Notes: generated by a model from the letters alone, not told the origin. A DNA stretch of 34,584 bases from Prevotella sp. (GCA_017412705.1 JAFPWS010000024.1:1-34584); one strand, 5' to 3'. Shown: positions 21,929-29,541, counted from the stretch's first letter. Numbers and translations are program-made.

Positions 21929-21933
21929 CAACA

Positions 21934-22671
21934 TTACCTCGGTGACAGATAGGGGGCATTGGTCAGGCCACCGTAGCTCTTGGCTGCGGTCTGAAGGGCC
22001 TCTTCGGTCATGTACTGCTGATAGAGGGTGCAGCGGGTGACGATGGCCTGCGGAGAGCATTGGTCGCCAACTACGCGCACTAGTGCCCAGCCCTTCATCG
22101 GGTCGGCATACTCGTCGCCCTTTAGGATGAGAGGTCCGTCAACAAAGGCCCCCATCTGCCAAACCACATCGCTGCGAGTGAAGCGCACACGTGGCAAATC
22201 GCCCTCTATGTGCTGTTCAGCGGTGTAGAGCCACAATCGTTCGTTGTGATTCATGTCGCCTGCCCTGAGGTTGGTTATCAGCGCAGGGGTGCCATCGACC
22301 TCGCCCAGATGCTGCTCGATGGTTGGCAGTTTTCCGTTGCTCACCGGTATGCCGGGCATCAGGAACGAGGCGTCCGTCATCCGCGTCTTTTCCACATATA
22401 CCACAGGCAGACCGTTGGCTATCGAGGCAAAGTCCTGATAGGCGTTGGCTCGCTCTGTGAATCTCAGCTCACAAAAACGGAGCATCTTCCACAGGGCTGT
22501 GGTGTGACGCATCTTCTGTCGCTGGATGAACTGCGGCAGCGTGTTGCTGCGCCTCTCGTTCGACTCCGACACGCGACCAATCACCTGACCGCCTCGTTGA
22601 TAAAGTGTCACGCCCCCGATGCGGAGCTTCTTGGGAATCACGAGTCCCATGCCTGTTTTCTTCATCTTCAT
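21934..22671 (-). CDS. Uncharacterised Bacteroidales protein with a basic N-terminus
   Basis: 245 residues; the start is ATG 22671 or the in-frame ATG at 22665. It has no signal peptide or membrane helix. The N-terminus (GLVIPKKLRIGGVTLYQRGGQVIGRVSESNERRS) is followed by a basic helical stretch (FIQRQKMRHTTALWKMLRF). This order, a short beta-hairpin followed by an S/N-rich turn and a helix, resembles DUF6266-type Bacteroidales proteins, but I am not sure of a homology. It is expressed from a promoter about 260 nt upstream, with an 11-bp-repeat leader between. Function unknown. Confidence 0.7.
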   Translation of the reverse strand: MKMKKTGMGLVIPKKLRIGGVTLYQRGGQVIGRVSESNERRSNTLPQFIQRQKMRHTTALWKMLRFCELRFTERANAYQDFASIANGLPVVYVEKTRMTDASFLMPGIPVSNGKLPTIEQHLGEVDGTPALITNLRAGDMNHNERLWLYTAEQHIEGDLPRVRFTRSDVVWQMGAFVDGPLILKGDEYADPMKGWALVRVVGDQCSPQAIVTRCTLYQQYMTEEALQTAAKSYGGLTNAPYLSPR

Positions 22672-22694
22672 AGTCTGTGTCTCCTGTTTTTATT

Positions 22695-22881
22695 GTTCCT
22701 TCGACGTTCTCTTGTTGTTCTTCCTTCGTTCCTTCGACGTTCCTTCGGAGTACCTTCTATCGCTGCTCGGTACTCGTCCGCTATCTGCCCGCTATTTGTC
22801 CACTACTTGTTCGGTTCAGAACCGGACAAATACCGAACAAGTACTGCACATGTACCGGACGTGAACGATGGCAAATCGCTG
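22695..22881. repeat. 11-bp-periodic degenerate tandem array in the leader of the 21934-22671 gene
   Basis: About seventeen consecutive 11-mers can be read without a gap. On the plus strand the first six are of the type GTTCCTTCGAC (copies identical at 22695-22705 and 22728-22738). The next five are like ATTTGTCCACT and ACTTGTTCGGT. The following ones are like CAAATACCGAA and CATGTACCGGA, i.e. the reverse complement of the second type. The switch is centred on GGTTCAGAACC (22813-22823). Two competing inverted repeats result: 22804-22815 with 22832-22843 (12 bp, perfect) and 22793-22801 with 22824-22832 (9 bp, perfect). Confidence 0.8.
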
Positions 22882-22937
22882 CCTGCTCCTTGGGGAGTCC
22901 TTGGCTGTTTATTGCCAACAGTCGTACATGTTGGTTG

Positions 22938-22945
22938 CAAATATA
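22938..22945 (-). promoter_or_regulatory. -7 promoter box for the gene at 21934-22671
   Basis: The minus strand reads TATATTTG, an exact TAnnTTTG match, immediately downstream of the preceding gene's terminator. Transcription would begin near 22931, giving a leader of about 260 nt. Confidence 0.7.
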
Positions 22946-22953
22946 CGAAAAAA

Positions 22954-22978
22954 CTCCCATATCAGTGTGATACGGGAG
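22954..22978 (-). terminator. Intrinsic terminator of the ECF-sigma operon
   Basis: Stem CTCCC/GGGAG with three further pairs beyond one mismatch, followed on the minus strand by six T residues, about 24 nt after the SUMF1-lipoprotein stop. Related to the hairpins at 2171 and 25895. Confidence 0.82.
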
Positions 22979-23001
22979 AAACTTTTATGGATTGTTAGCG
23001 A

Positions 23002-24393
23002 TTACTTATCAATGCGGACTACTCGGAAACCGACGTTGGCGTAGCCTTTTGAGCCGTCGTAGGCGGTGTCGGAATATTCGCTGCGACACTCGTCGCGACT
23101 GGTGTCCCAAGCTCCGCCTTTGACGATGTACTGGCCACCAGCGGTTTGTGTCGATGTCCACTCCCAGCAGTTGCCCCAGAAGTCGATGCCACCGCAGGCT
23201 CCTGTGGTTTGTTTGTATGCATCAACTGCCGTCAAGCCTTTCTCAACATGGTCACTATTCATGCTAACATCCTTTGGCATGTGGCCTGCACCAAGTATCC
23301 AGTCTTCTTCTGATGGCAGACGATAAAGATGTTGGCTGTCTGATGTTCCAAGCCATTCACAGTAGGCTACAGCATCAGCATAGGTGATGTTTACCACAGG
23401 ATAGCTGTTCTGTCCTGCCGCATAGTTATAGTCGGGCTTAAATGCCTTGTATTCGGCATTAGTCACAGGTGCATAGCCAATGTAGGGATTGTTTCCATTG
23501 GCTCCACGGAGCACGCACCATGCATCGTTGGGATCATCATCGTTGCGAGGGTCAATGAGCCGTAGGAATTGCTGTTCCAGACGTATCTCACGGTTCTCTA
23601 CCATCTCGTCGACAATAGCCTGCATCTCGTCAACCAACGACTGATGTTTGGCCTCGCGCTCCAGTTCACGCAACTTGGCTTTCTTGCGGGCTACCACCTT
23701 GTCGTAGCGGATGCCCATCTGTTCCAGCAGAGCATGTTTGTTCTCCTCCGTTGGATTCTTTTGGTAGGCCACAAGTGCCGATTTCGTCTGTGTGTTTAAT
23801 CCAGGGCGTTCTTCTTCCACCAATGGCGCGTCAGGATCACCAAATTCCAGTTCGCTCTCGTCGAGGTCGAGTGGTGTGATATACTTCCCAGCTTCCGTCA
23901 CCTGATGTACACTAAAGTAGTGAGCTACCTTTCCATCCTTATAGATAGACAGCCGGTAGCCACCATAGAGGTCGCAAGGAAAAGTTGTAATGATGTAGTC
24001 CTGACCTGTCTGAAGGGTCGTACCCTCTGGAGCGCGATAGGTGATGATGGACTGTCCTTCTGAAATATCTGCTATGACAGTCTCGCCATTAGCCGTCTTC
24101 AGATTGCCAATACCGGCAATGTCATTTTTATCGACGCTCTCCACGACAATCTGCGTGATGCCTTCCATCTGGAAGTTCAGACGGATGCCGCTGGTGAGCG
24201 ATTCGCACAATGCTTTGTTAGCATCGCTGAATACCGCCTCACCTGCCTGTTGCTCTGCAGGGATGACCAGCATCTGAATCTGGTCATTGGGGGCATCGCT
24301 GACGAGGGTCGGTTCGTTGTCGGCCTTATCGCATGCTGCCAGCAAAATGACTATCGCCAACGATGCCATGATACGAACAATTGTTGTATTCAT
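23002..24393 (-). CDS. Lipoprotein with fimbrillin-like N-terminus, coiled coil and SUMF1-type C-terminal domain
   Basis: 463 residues. The signal ends in the lipobox LLAAC (Cys21). Residues about 35-190 look like a Bacteroidales fimbrillin-like beta domain (ITYRAPEGTTLQTGQDYIITTFP, KYITPLDLDESELEFG). Residues about 225-290 are charged and helical (ARKKAKLRELEREAKHQSL), probably a coiled coil. The C-terminal part is a SUMF1/FGE-like fold: VTNAEYKAFKP, YPVVNITYADAVAYCEWLG, RLPSEEDWILGAG, WGNCWEWTST, YIVKGGAWD and NVGFRVVRI. In this fold many members are non-catalytic ligand binders. Last gene of the ECF-sigma operon, 4 nt after the Spy-like gene. Confidence 0.85.
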   Translation of the reverse strand: MNTTIVRIMASLAIVILLAACDKADNEPTLVSDAPNDQIQMLVIPAEQQAGEAVFSDANKALCESLTSGIRLNFQMEGITQIVVESVDKNDIAGIGNLKTANGETVIADISEGQSIITYRAPEGTTLQTGQDYIITTFPCDLYGGYRLSIYKDGKVAHYFSVHQVTEAGKYITPLDLDESELEFGDPDAPLVEEERPGLNTQTKSALVAYQKNPTEENKHALLEQMGIRYDKVVARKKAKLRELEREAKHQSLVDEMQAIVDEMVENREIRLEQQFLRLIDPRNDDDPNDAWCVLRGANGNNPYIGYAPVTNAEYKAFKPDYNYAAGQNSYPVVNITYADAVAYCEWLGTSDSQHLYRLPSEEDWILGAGHMPKDVSMNSDHVEKGLTAVDAYKQTTGACGGIDFWGNCWEWTSTQTAGGQYIVKGGAWDTSRDECRSEYSDTAYDGSKGYANVGFRVVRIDK

Positions 24394-24397
24394 AAGA

Positions 24398-24871
24398 TTA
24401 CCGGTTTCTGTTAGGTCTGCGATGTTTCATACCGACAACCCCTTGTCGATGGTGCTTAGCCAGGCGGCGCATCGTCTGCTGTTCCAGTTCGTAGGCGCGC
24501 TCAATCTGTTTCTGAGTAAGGAACTTCGAGTACTCCTTGTAGTACTTCTCACGCAGATTAAGAATCTTCTGACTCTGCTCCATACGAGCTTTGTTCGCCT
24601 GCTCTGCCTCGGCTTCGGTAGCATTGGCTGACGAATGACGTTTTACGCGAGGCCCCAGTGCCCACACTTCTTTTTGGTAGGCGCAGTAGGTTGCGACATA
24701 CTTCTGTGTGGTAGCATCGTCGAGGGCCAGTTCATGGGCGATGTGACGGGCCTGCTTCTCGGCCAGTTCCTCGCGGCTCAAGCGCTGCTGGTTATTACTC
24801 TGTGCTGACATGTTGATGCTACTGAATAGCATGGCGATGGCGATTACCATCATTGAAATCATTTTATTCAT
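24398..24871 (-). CDS. Exported Spy/CpxP-like helical protein
   Basis: 157 residues from ATG 24871, which opens a normal signal peptide (MNKMISMMVIAIAMLFSS to NMSAQS). A GTG at 24940, overlapping the anti-sigma stop, would give a 23-residue extension in front of the signal peptide and is unlikely. The mature protein is basic and entirely helical (RLSREELAEKQARHIAHELAL, ILNLREKYYKEYSKFLTQKQ, ERAYELEQQTMRRL), like the LTxxQ proteins Spy and CpxP, periplasmic stress chaperones. It lies between an anti-sigma gene and the SUMF1 lipoprotein, in the position such proteins take in Bacteroidales sigma operons. Confidence 0.78.
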   Translation of the reverse strand: MNKMISMMVIAIAMLFSSINMSAQSNNQQRLSREELAEKQARHIAHELALDDATTQKYVATYCAYQKEVWALGPRVKRHSSANATEAEAEQANKARMEQSQKILNLREKYYKEYSKFLTQKQIERAYELEQQTMRRLAKHHRQGVVGMKHRRPNRNR

Positions 24872-24936
24872 AATCATCTGTGTTGAATTGATTCGACGAT
24901 TTTCACGTTCGGCATAACGAGTAACTCGTTCTGCTC

Positions 24937-25308
24937 TCACTCAATCAAATCGTTGGTTAAATCATTGATAAATTCTTCATTTTCGTAGACGGCAATCAGG
25001 AAGTCCTGATCGTCGGTTGAGAGGTTGTTGAAAGCCAGTTCCACGCTGGCATAGTCATCAGCTGATATCGTATCTTTAGGGGTGAGCATGGGCTGTATGA
25101 AAAAGAACAGGGCTACTGCAGCAGCAACGGCAAGGAATGAGCGGATGGCGATGATGACAGTCTTATTTCGTTTCGGTATGGCTGTCGCTTCACTTTTCTG
25201 GCCTTTAACCTCGTCCATCACGTTTTCTTCCAACTTCGTAAAGAAGTCATCTGGTACGGTGTAAGGTATCCGCTTGCCTATCTTTTCAAAATCAAAAGTC
25301 TTTTCCAT
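24937..25308 (-). CDS. Membrane-anchored probable anti-sigma factor
   Basis: 123 residues. An N-terminal cytoplasmic part (PYTVPDDFFTKLEENVMDEVKG) leads to one membrane helix (about 52-73, IRSFLAVAAAVALFFFI), and an acidic periplasmic tail ends in NDLTNDLIE. I see no ZAS zinc motif. Anti-sigma factors of this layout hold an ECF sigma factor at the membrane until an envelope signal arrives; here it lies 6 nt after the sigma gene. Role assigned from layout and topology. Confidence 0.8.
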   Translation of the reverse strand: MEKTFDFEKIGKRIPYTVPDDFFTKLEENVMDEVKGQKSEATAIPKRNKTVIIAIRSFLAVAAAVALFFFIQPMLTPKDTISADDYASVELAFNNLSTDDQDFLIAVYENEEFINDLTNDLIE

Positions 25309-25314
25309 ATTGCT

Positions 25315-25842
25315 TTAATCGTTTGATGTCATAAACTTGATAATCTTTTCTTTCGCCACATGATAGCTGGCCTTGACGCTGGATGCCGTCGTGTCGGCAA
25401 TCTGGGCAATCTCCTCGTAGTCCATCTCGTCGTAGTAGCGCAGGTTGAACGCCAGTTGCTGCTTCGGTGGCAGCGAGAGGATGGCATTCTGCAGTCGCAC
25501 GGCCTCCAGGTCGCTGTAATTGATGTAGCTATCAGCCTGAATATCGAACACCTTTTCTATCGGCATCGAATCCTCGCGTCGGCGTTCTATCAGTCGCAGG
25601 GCCTCATTCGTGGCGATGCGGAAGAGCCAGGCCCGCAGGCTGTTTGCTTCATTATATTGCCCAAACGAGCGGAAGATACGGATGAAAGCCTCCTGTGTAG
25701 CATCCTGAGCATCATCGTGGCTTACCACCAGTCGGCGTATGTGCCAGTAGAGCGGCTCCTTGTAGCTCTGCATCAGCAGTCGGAAACCTCGTTCAGCATC
25801 CTCCCGCATGGCATATATTATATCTTTGTCGTTGGTCATCAT
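25315..25842 (-). CDS. ECF-type RNA polymerase sigma factor
   Basis: 175 residues. Region 2 is DAQDATQEAFIRIFRSFGQY...LRAWLFRIATNEALRLI (about 42-84) and region 4 is LPPKQQLAFNLRYYDEMDYEEIAQIADTTASSVKASYHVAKEKI (about 124-167), the -10 and -35 recognition modules of ECF factors. There is no sigma region 3. It is the first gene of the operon sigma - anti-sigma - Spy-like - SUMF1 lipoprotein, which suggests response to an envelope or secretion stress. No exact TAnnTTTG box is found upstream; a near match, TACTTTTC, lies at 25868-25875, so the operon may depend on its own sigma factor. Confidence 0.95.
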   Translation of the reverse strand: MMTNDKDIIYAMREDAERGFRLLMQSYKEPLYWHIRRLVVSHDDAQDATQEAFIRIFRSFGQYNEANSLRAWLFRIATNEALRLIERRREDSMPIEKVFDIQADSYINYSDLEAVRLQNAILSLPPKQQLAFNLRYYDEMDYEEIAQIADTTASSVKASYHVAKEKIIKFMTSND

Positions 25843-25894
25843 ACATTAATATGACCCACTGAAAATAGAAAAGTAAAAAGGAAAGAAAAAAAAT

Positions 25895-25918
25895 TGCCGT
25901 ACTTCAGTGAATACGGCA
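25895..25918 (-). terminator. Intrinsic terminator after the VanW-like gene
   Basis: A 7-bp perfect stem (TGCCGTA 25895-25901 with TACGGCA 25912-25918, loop of 10) is followed on the minus strand by a run of eight or more T residues. It lies about 105 nt after the VanW stop and closes the five-gene carbonic-anhydrase operon. Confidence 0.85.
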
Positions 25919-26022
25919 GAATCTTCCGGCTCTGTTCCCTGCTTAATTCATTCGTCCCTCTACACTTTCAAGCATGCTCGCATGCGTAGCTGTTTGCAGT
26001 TTACCGAGCAGTTAATAAAGAA

Positions 26023-26847
26023 TCATGATTCCTTGATGATGGCAGTTGGGGGAAGGTCGTACATGACCTTGGCGTGGTTGGTGCGGATGAGCTGGCTGTC
26101 AAGTCGCTGGCCTGATACACGGTCTATGATGTCACGATAGACCTGCCCGTTTCGGTATATTACTCCTTGCTCGCGAGAGAAGTACTCGTTTTCGGCACGA
26201 ATATGAAAAGTGTGCGGCTGAGGTTCCATAGCACGGAGTTCGCCACACAGATATTCGTCATCGGTACACAGTCTGAGTTGGTAGGTGTTTGACGTCTCGT
26301 TCTTAACACGGTAGTCGATGTAGTTATACGAGATGCTGGTACCTGTGCCGAAGGGAATCTGACGGCCAAAGTCTGGGAAGAGGTCTAAGCCGTCGTGATG
26401 GTGATGCTCAACGATGGTAAGGTCGCTGTGCAACACAAGCCAATGAATAAGGTTCGACAGTTGGCACATTCCACCTCCAATGCCTTGCGATGGCTGTCCT
26501 TTGGCAATGGTCAGTCCCTCCTTGTAGCCTTTCCGCTTGGTGGTTCTTCCGACAAGCTTCCATACAGAGAAGACTTCGCCCGGACGAATCAGCAGCCCGT
26601 CGATATGGGTAACAGCCAAGGCAAGGTTGGTAGCCTTATTTTCCTGCAACTGCATATTGACATTGCCCAGTCTGCGACGGATGAGTGACTTGTGCTGATA
26701 GACGAGGACGGGCAAGGAGTCCTCAGTTCTTTCCCTTGCGAAACGGGTTTTGTGAAGGAAGTCCTTCAGGTGACGCTTCAGGATTTCCTTCTCCATCGAC
26801 AGACGATAGGTGAATGGGCATATCTCGCAAAACAGTTTTCGTTTCAT
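26023..26847 (-). CDS. VanW-family protein
   Basis: 274 residues from ATG 26847; the longer frame to 26937 would overlap the MsrA gene by 80 bp and was rejected. The VanW core is clear: RPGEVFSVWKLVGRTTKRKGYKEG, GQPSQGIGGGMCQLSNLIHWL, EHHHHDGLDLFPDFGRQIPFGTG and SYNYIDYRVKN. The family is named for vancomycin-resistance clusters but its role is unknown; the GGGMCQLS segment with a conserved Cys resembles a cysteine or acyl-transfer site. No vanH/A/X genes are here. Last gene of the carbonic anhydrase - flavodoxin - unknown - WbuC/MsrA operon, 10 nt after MsrA. Confidence 0.92.
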   Translation of the reverse strand: MKRKLFCEICPFTYRLSMEKEILKRHLKDFLHKTRFARERTEDSLPVLVYQHKSLIRRRLGNVNMQLQENKATNLALAVTHIDGLLIRPGEVFSVWKLVGRTTKRKGYKEGLTIAKGQPSQGIGGGMCQLSNLIHWLVLHSDLTIVEHHHHDGLDLFPDFGRQIPFGTGTSISYNYIDYRVKNETSNTYQLRLCTDDEYLCGELRAMEPQPHTFHIRAENEYFSREQGVIYRNGQVYRDIIDRVSGQRLDSQLIRTNHAKVMYDLPPTAIIKES

Positions 26848-26857
26848 TTTTTCTCTG

Positions 26858-27766
26858 CTATTGTTTTTCTTTTGCTTTTCTTGCAAACTCGAAGAGTGAC
26901 TCTGGCAGATGACAGTAGCCAGTAGGATTCTTGTCAAGGTAATCCTGATGATACTCCTCTGCTAAATAGAAGTTCTGCAAGGGGAGTTTTTCGACAGCCA
27001 GAGGTTGCTGATACTTTTTCTGCTCCTCGGCAAACACCTTTTCGATTACGGGCAAATCCTCGTCACTGGTATAGTAGATGCCCGTGCGGTAGCGGGTTCC
27101 TTCGTCATGTCCCTGTTTGTTGAGACTTGTGGGGTCGATGGCCTTGAAGAACATCTGAAGGAGGAATTCAAGACTGACCACATTGGGATTGTACTTCACA
27201 TGTACCGTCTCAGCATAGCCTGTCGTGTCAGTATAGACCTCCTTGTACGATGGATCCGCAGTGTGTCCGTTAGCAAATCCCACTTCCGTTTCCACTACGC
27301 CTTCTATCTGTTTAAAGTAGTGTTCCGTTCCCCAGAAACAGCCGCCAGCAAGAAAGATGTCCTTGCCGTTCTTTATCTCCAAGATGCCGTCAACCTCATG
27401 TTCAATGAAGGGTCCGGCCTTACATTCCAAAAGCACGGCGGGTGTAAGGCAGGCCAATCCATGCCAGACGTTCTTAGGAATGTCAACGCCATAGGTTCCA
27501 CTCTCCTGACTGATAACGCAGGATGCCAGTATCTTTCCACTGTCCTTGTAGGTTGTTACTCTGACCTTACCCTTTAGTATCACAAAGGTCTCGTCCTTGT
27601 CAGGATGGTGATGCACAGGTATATAAGTACCAGGTTCCAAGGCATTGAGAAAACGGTGGCACTTGTCCTGAAGGCTCTCGTGGAAGTTGTAGTTCATGCG
27701 CAGACGAGGCGACTTCTTCGCCTGTTCCACTACGCCACTGATTAGTTGCTCGTCTATAATCTTCAT
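26858..27766 (-). CDS. msrA: Fusion of a WbuC-type cupin with peptide methionine sulfoxide reductase A
   Basis: 302 residues. Residues 1-125 form a cupin of the WbuC type (INDEQLI-like opening, then YIPVHHHPDKDETFVILKGKV and GVDIPKNVWHGLA), probably metal-binding through the HHH cluster at 52-54. MsrA begins near residue 134: FLAGGCFWGTEHYF holds catalytic Cys143, and later VGFANG, YAETVHVKYNP and EYHQDYL are typical. MsrA reduces methionine-S-sulfoxide using thioredoxin. The link between the two is short. WbuC cupins normally occur alone in LPS or polysaccharide loci, so this pairing is unusual. No signal peptide; probably cytosolic. Confidence 0.92.
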   Translation of the reverse strand: MKIIDEQLISGVVEQAKKSPRLRMNYNFHESLQDKCHRFLNALEPGTYIPVHHHPDKDETFVILKGKVRVTTYKDSGKILASCVISQESGTYGVDIPKNVWHGLACLTPAVLLECKAGPFIEHEVDGILEIKNGKDIFLAGGCFWGTEHYFKQIEGVVETEVGFANGHTADPSYKEVYTDTTGYAETVHVKYNPNVVSLEFLLQMFFKAIDPTSLNKQGHDEGTRYRTGIYYTSDEDLPVIEKVFAEEQKKYQQPLAVEKLPLQNFYLAEEYHQDYLDKNPTGYCHLPESLFEFARKAKEKQ

Positions 27767-27767
27767 A

Positions 27768-28307
27768 TCAATTCATCTTTGTCATGCGATAACCCATACG
27801 CTTCAGTTGCATAGCTGCCCCAAAGAGGTAGAGCTGGTGCAAACAAGCGACATAGCCGTTGAATGCCTCCTTTGTGCCTGGTTCCAGATGCTGGTGCATC
27901 AAGGCATTATAGACTCGTGAGGCACATTCGCCAGTCACTTTCTCCAAGATGGTATAGTCTACACCCTGTAGCAACAGGACATCTTCACGGATGTATTCAT
28001 CCATCTGGTCGTAGCCCCGCTTGTCGCGCATATAGGCATAGAGATCATCTATCTTGGAATATATCTCCCATTCCGTGTCCCACATTTTGGCCACAGCCAT
28101 GCCGATATACATCATCCAGCCGAGTGATGCCGAAGGGAAATCATTGAACTCACGGATGCCATCGGGAATGTAAGCCTTGGCGATACTCTCCCATTTCTCT
28201 TCGACATCTGGACATTCCGGCAAACGTTCATCCACCTCCTTCATTGAAAGCAGAAACTGGTGCAAGTCCTGGCGTATTATATCTTCAAATGTTTGTTCCA
28301 TTATCAT
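27768..28307 (-). CDS. Uncharacterised protein
   Basis: 179 residues, rich in aromatic and acidic residues, with no signal peptide. Its start ATG overlaps the preceding flavodoxin gene's TGA (ATGA), implying translational coupling, and it ends 1 nt before the WbuC-MsrA start. I do not recognise a family. It is almost wholly helical (FPSASLGWMMYIGMAVAKMWD, AFNGYVACLHQLYLFGAAMQL). The central helix and terminal pair of helices could pack as a bundle. Function unknown; context suggests redox repair. Confidence 0.72.
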   Translation of the reverse strand: MIMEQTFEDIIRQDLHQFLLSMKEVDERLPECPDVEEKWESIAKAYIPDGIREFNDFPSASLGWMMYIGMAVAKMWDTEWEIYSKIDDLYAYMRDKRGYDQMDEYIREDVLLLQGVDYTILEKVTGECASRVYNALMHQHLEPGTKEAFNGYVACLHQLYLFGAAMQLKRMGYRMTKMN

Positions 28308-28948
28308 CCTTTTATGCTCTCTGCCATCTGTTTTCCTGCATCATAGGCTTTCTGCAAGTCTTTTTCCCAGTTTTCATCTCTGTACTGCCGCTTGGCTTCT
28401 TCAGAAAATCCACCAAGTTCAAAGCGGTCGTAATTCTTGACCTGATAGGTGTTGTAGGCTATCAGATGTTTAGGTTCACCGAGAGCACCCTTTATGCAAT
28501 ATTCCATAGAGCCATATCCATTACTATTGTTTCTTTCGGGAAGTCCGTTCATCGTTTCTATCAGTACAACTGGCATCTTCTTCGGAGCCGTCAGACTATA
28601 GTCATTGTAGGAAAGCCATGGGAAAGCCAGACGTTCTAAGAAAGTGCGCATCTGTCCAGTGATATCACCAAAGTAAATAGGAGAGCCCAATACCAGTCCA
28701 TCGGCTTGGGCTATCTCTTCCAGTATTGGCGTAAGTGCATCCTTGAATTTGCAGACATTTGATGCTTTATTCTTTATCTTACAGGCCATGCACGACATAC
28801 ATCCTTTGTAGTCTATGCCATACAAACGTACCGTCTTTATTTCAATATCACTACTTACAGAACTTGAACCCTCGGCAAATTTCTGTAGCATCGAGGCCGT
28901 ATTGAAGTTCTTTCTTGGGCCTCCATCGATAATCACTATTTTTTTCAT
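28304..28948 (-). CDS. Flavodoxin-fold NAD(P)H-dependent oxidoreductase
   Basis: 214 residues. IIDGGPRKNFNTASMLQKF is a variant phosphate-binding loop (SGSPR in most relatives). GCMSCMACKIKNKASNVCKFKD has the four-cysteine cluster region of iron-sulfur flavoproteins, and LGSPIYFGDITGQMRTFLERL is the flavin-contacting motif. Cytosolic. Its stop overlaps the start of the next gene (ATGA). It is the second gene of the carbonic anhydrase operon, 14 nt behind it. Electron donor and acceptor unknown. Confidence 0.9.
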   Translation of the reverse strand: MKKIVIIDGGPRKNFNTASMLQKFAEGSSSVSSDIEIKTVRLYGIDYKGCMSCMACKIKNKASNVCKFKDALTPILEEIAQADGLVLGSPIYFGDITGQMRTFLERLAFPWLSYNDYSLTAPKKMPVVLIETMNGLPERNNSNGYGSMEYCIKGALGEPKHLIAYNTYQVKNYDRFELGGFSEEAKRQYRDENWEKDLQKAYDAGKQMAESIKG

Positions 28949-28962
28949 ACTTCGTATATGTT

Positions 28963-29505
28963 TTAGCAGATTTCTTCCAATGCTCCTGTTTCTGAATCTA
29001 TAATAAAGCCCCTAACCACGATATCCTTGGGAACGAAGGGATGAGTTTTAATGGTTTCGACGGTCTTGCGGACGGATTCAGGCGTATCCTTGAATCCCTC
29101 CAGCCAATGATCCAGATTGATACCACATTTACGGATGGTATCAAGTGTCTCGTCAGTCACACCTCTGGCAATCATTTCATGGTGGAAGTGGTCGTAACTC
29201 ATGTGGCAGGCTCCGCAATGAGAGTGAGCCACCACCATGATTTCCTCCACGCCCAACTCATAGATAGCGACGATAAGACTGCGCATGGCTGAGTCAAAGG
29301 CTGAAATCACTAAGCCGCCAGCGTTCTTGATAATCTTCGCATCACCATTCTTCAGACCGAGTGCTGCAGGAAGCAGTTCCGTGAGTCTTGTGTCCATACA
29401 TGAAAGCACCGCCAGCTTCTTATCTGGGTATTTGCTGGTCAGATATTTCTCGTAGCCCTTCTGTTCTACGAAGGTCTTGTTATAGTCAATAATCTGGTCT
29501 ATCAT
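28963..29505 (-). CDS. Beta-class carbonic anhydrase
   Basis: 180 residues. The zinc ligands are Cys36 (SCMDTRL), His94 and Cys97 (AHSHCGAC), with the Asp38-Arg40 dyad and the NAGG segment (61-64), the complete beta-CA active site. It interconverts CO2 and bicarbonate in the cytosol. It is the first gene of its operon, followed 14 nt later by the flavodoxin-fold gene. The promoter and leader are within the control region shared with the second divergent locus. Confidence 0.95.
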   Translation of the reverse strand: MIDQIIDYNKTFVEQKGYEKYLTSKYPDKKLAVLSCMDTRLTELLPAALGLKNGDAKIIKNAGGLVISAFDSAMRSLIVAIYELGVEEIMVVAHSHCGACHMSYDHFHHEMIARGVTDETLDTIRKCGINLDHWLEGFKDTPESVRKTVETIKTHPFVPKDIVVRGFIIDSETGALEEIC

Positions 29506-29541
29506 AAGCCTATTCTCTTAAACTATGTTGTATTAATTGGG

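Larger units (their letters stand above)
22672..23001. other. 330-bp intergenic region: leader with repeats, promoter and terminator
   Basis: From right to left (minus-strand order) it contains the terminator of the SUMF1-lipoprotein gene (22954-22978), the TATATTTG promoter box (22938-22945), a stretch without recognisable features (about 22882-22937), the 11-bp-periodic array (22695-22881) and a short run up to the ATG at 22671. The open frames crossing it on the plus strand have no recognisable product. Confidence 0.75.

Noticed and set aside
22695-22881. Possible CRISPR array
   Set aside because: The period is 11 bp with no spacers, and no cas gene is in the window.
22210-22998. Plus-strand open frame of 262 codons through the 11-bp array
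   Set aside because: Its first half is antisense to the 21934-22671 gene and its second half is a translated repeat; no recognisable product.
26031-26042. Palindrome GAATCATGATTC as an operator
   Set aside because: It lies inside the last codons of the VanW-like gene, with no promoter nearby; probably chance.
26848-26937. N-terminal extension of the VanW-like protein
   Set aside because: It would overlap the MsrA gene by 80 bp; ATG 26847 follows the MsrA stop by 10 nt.
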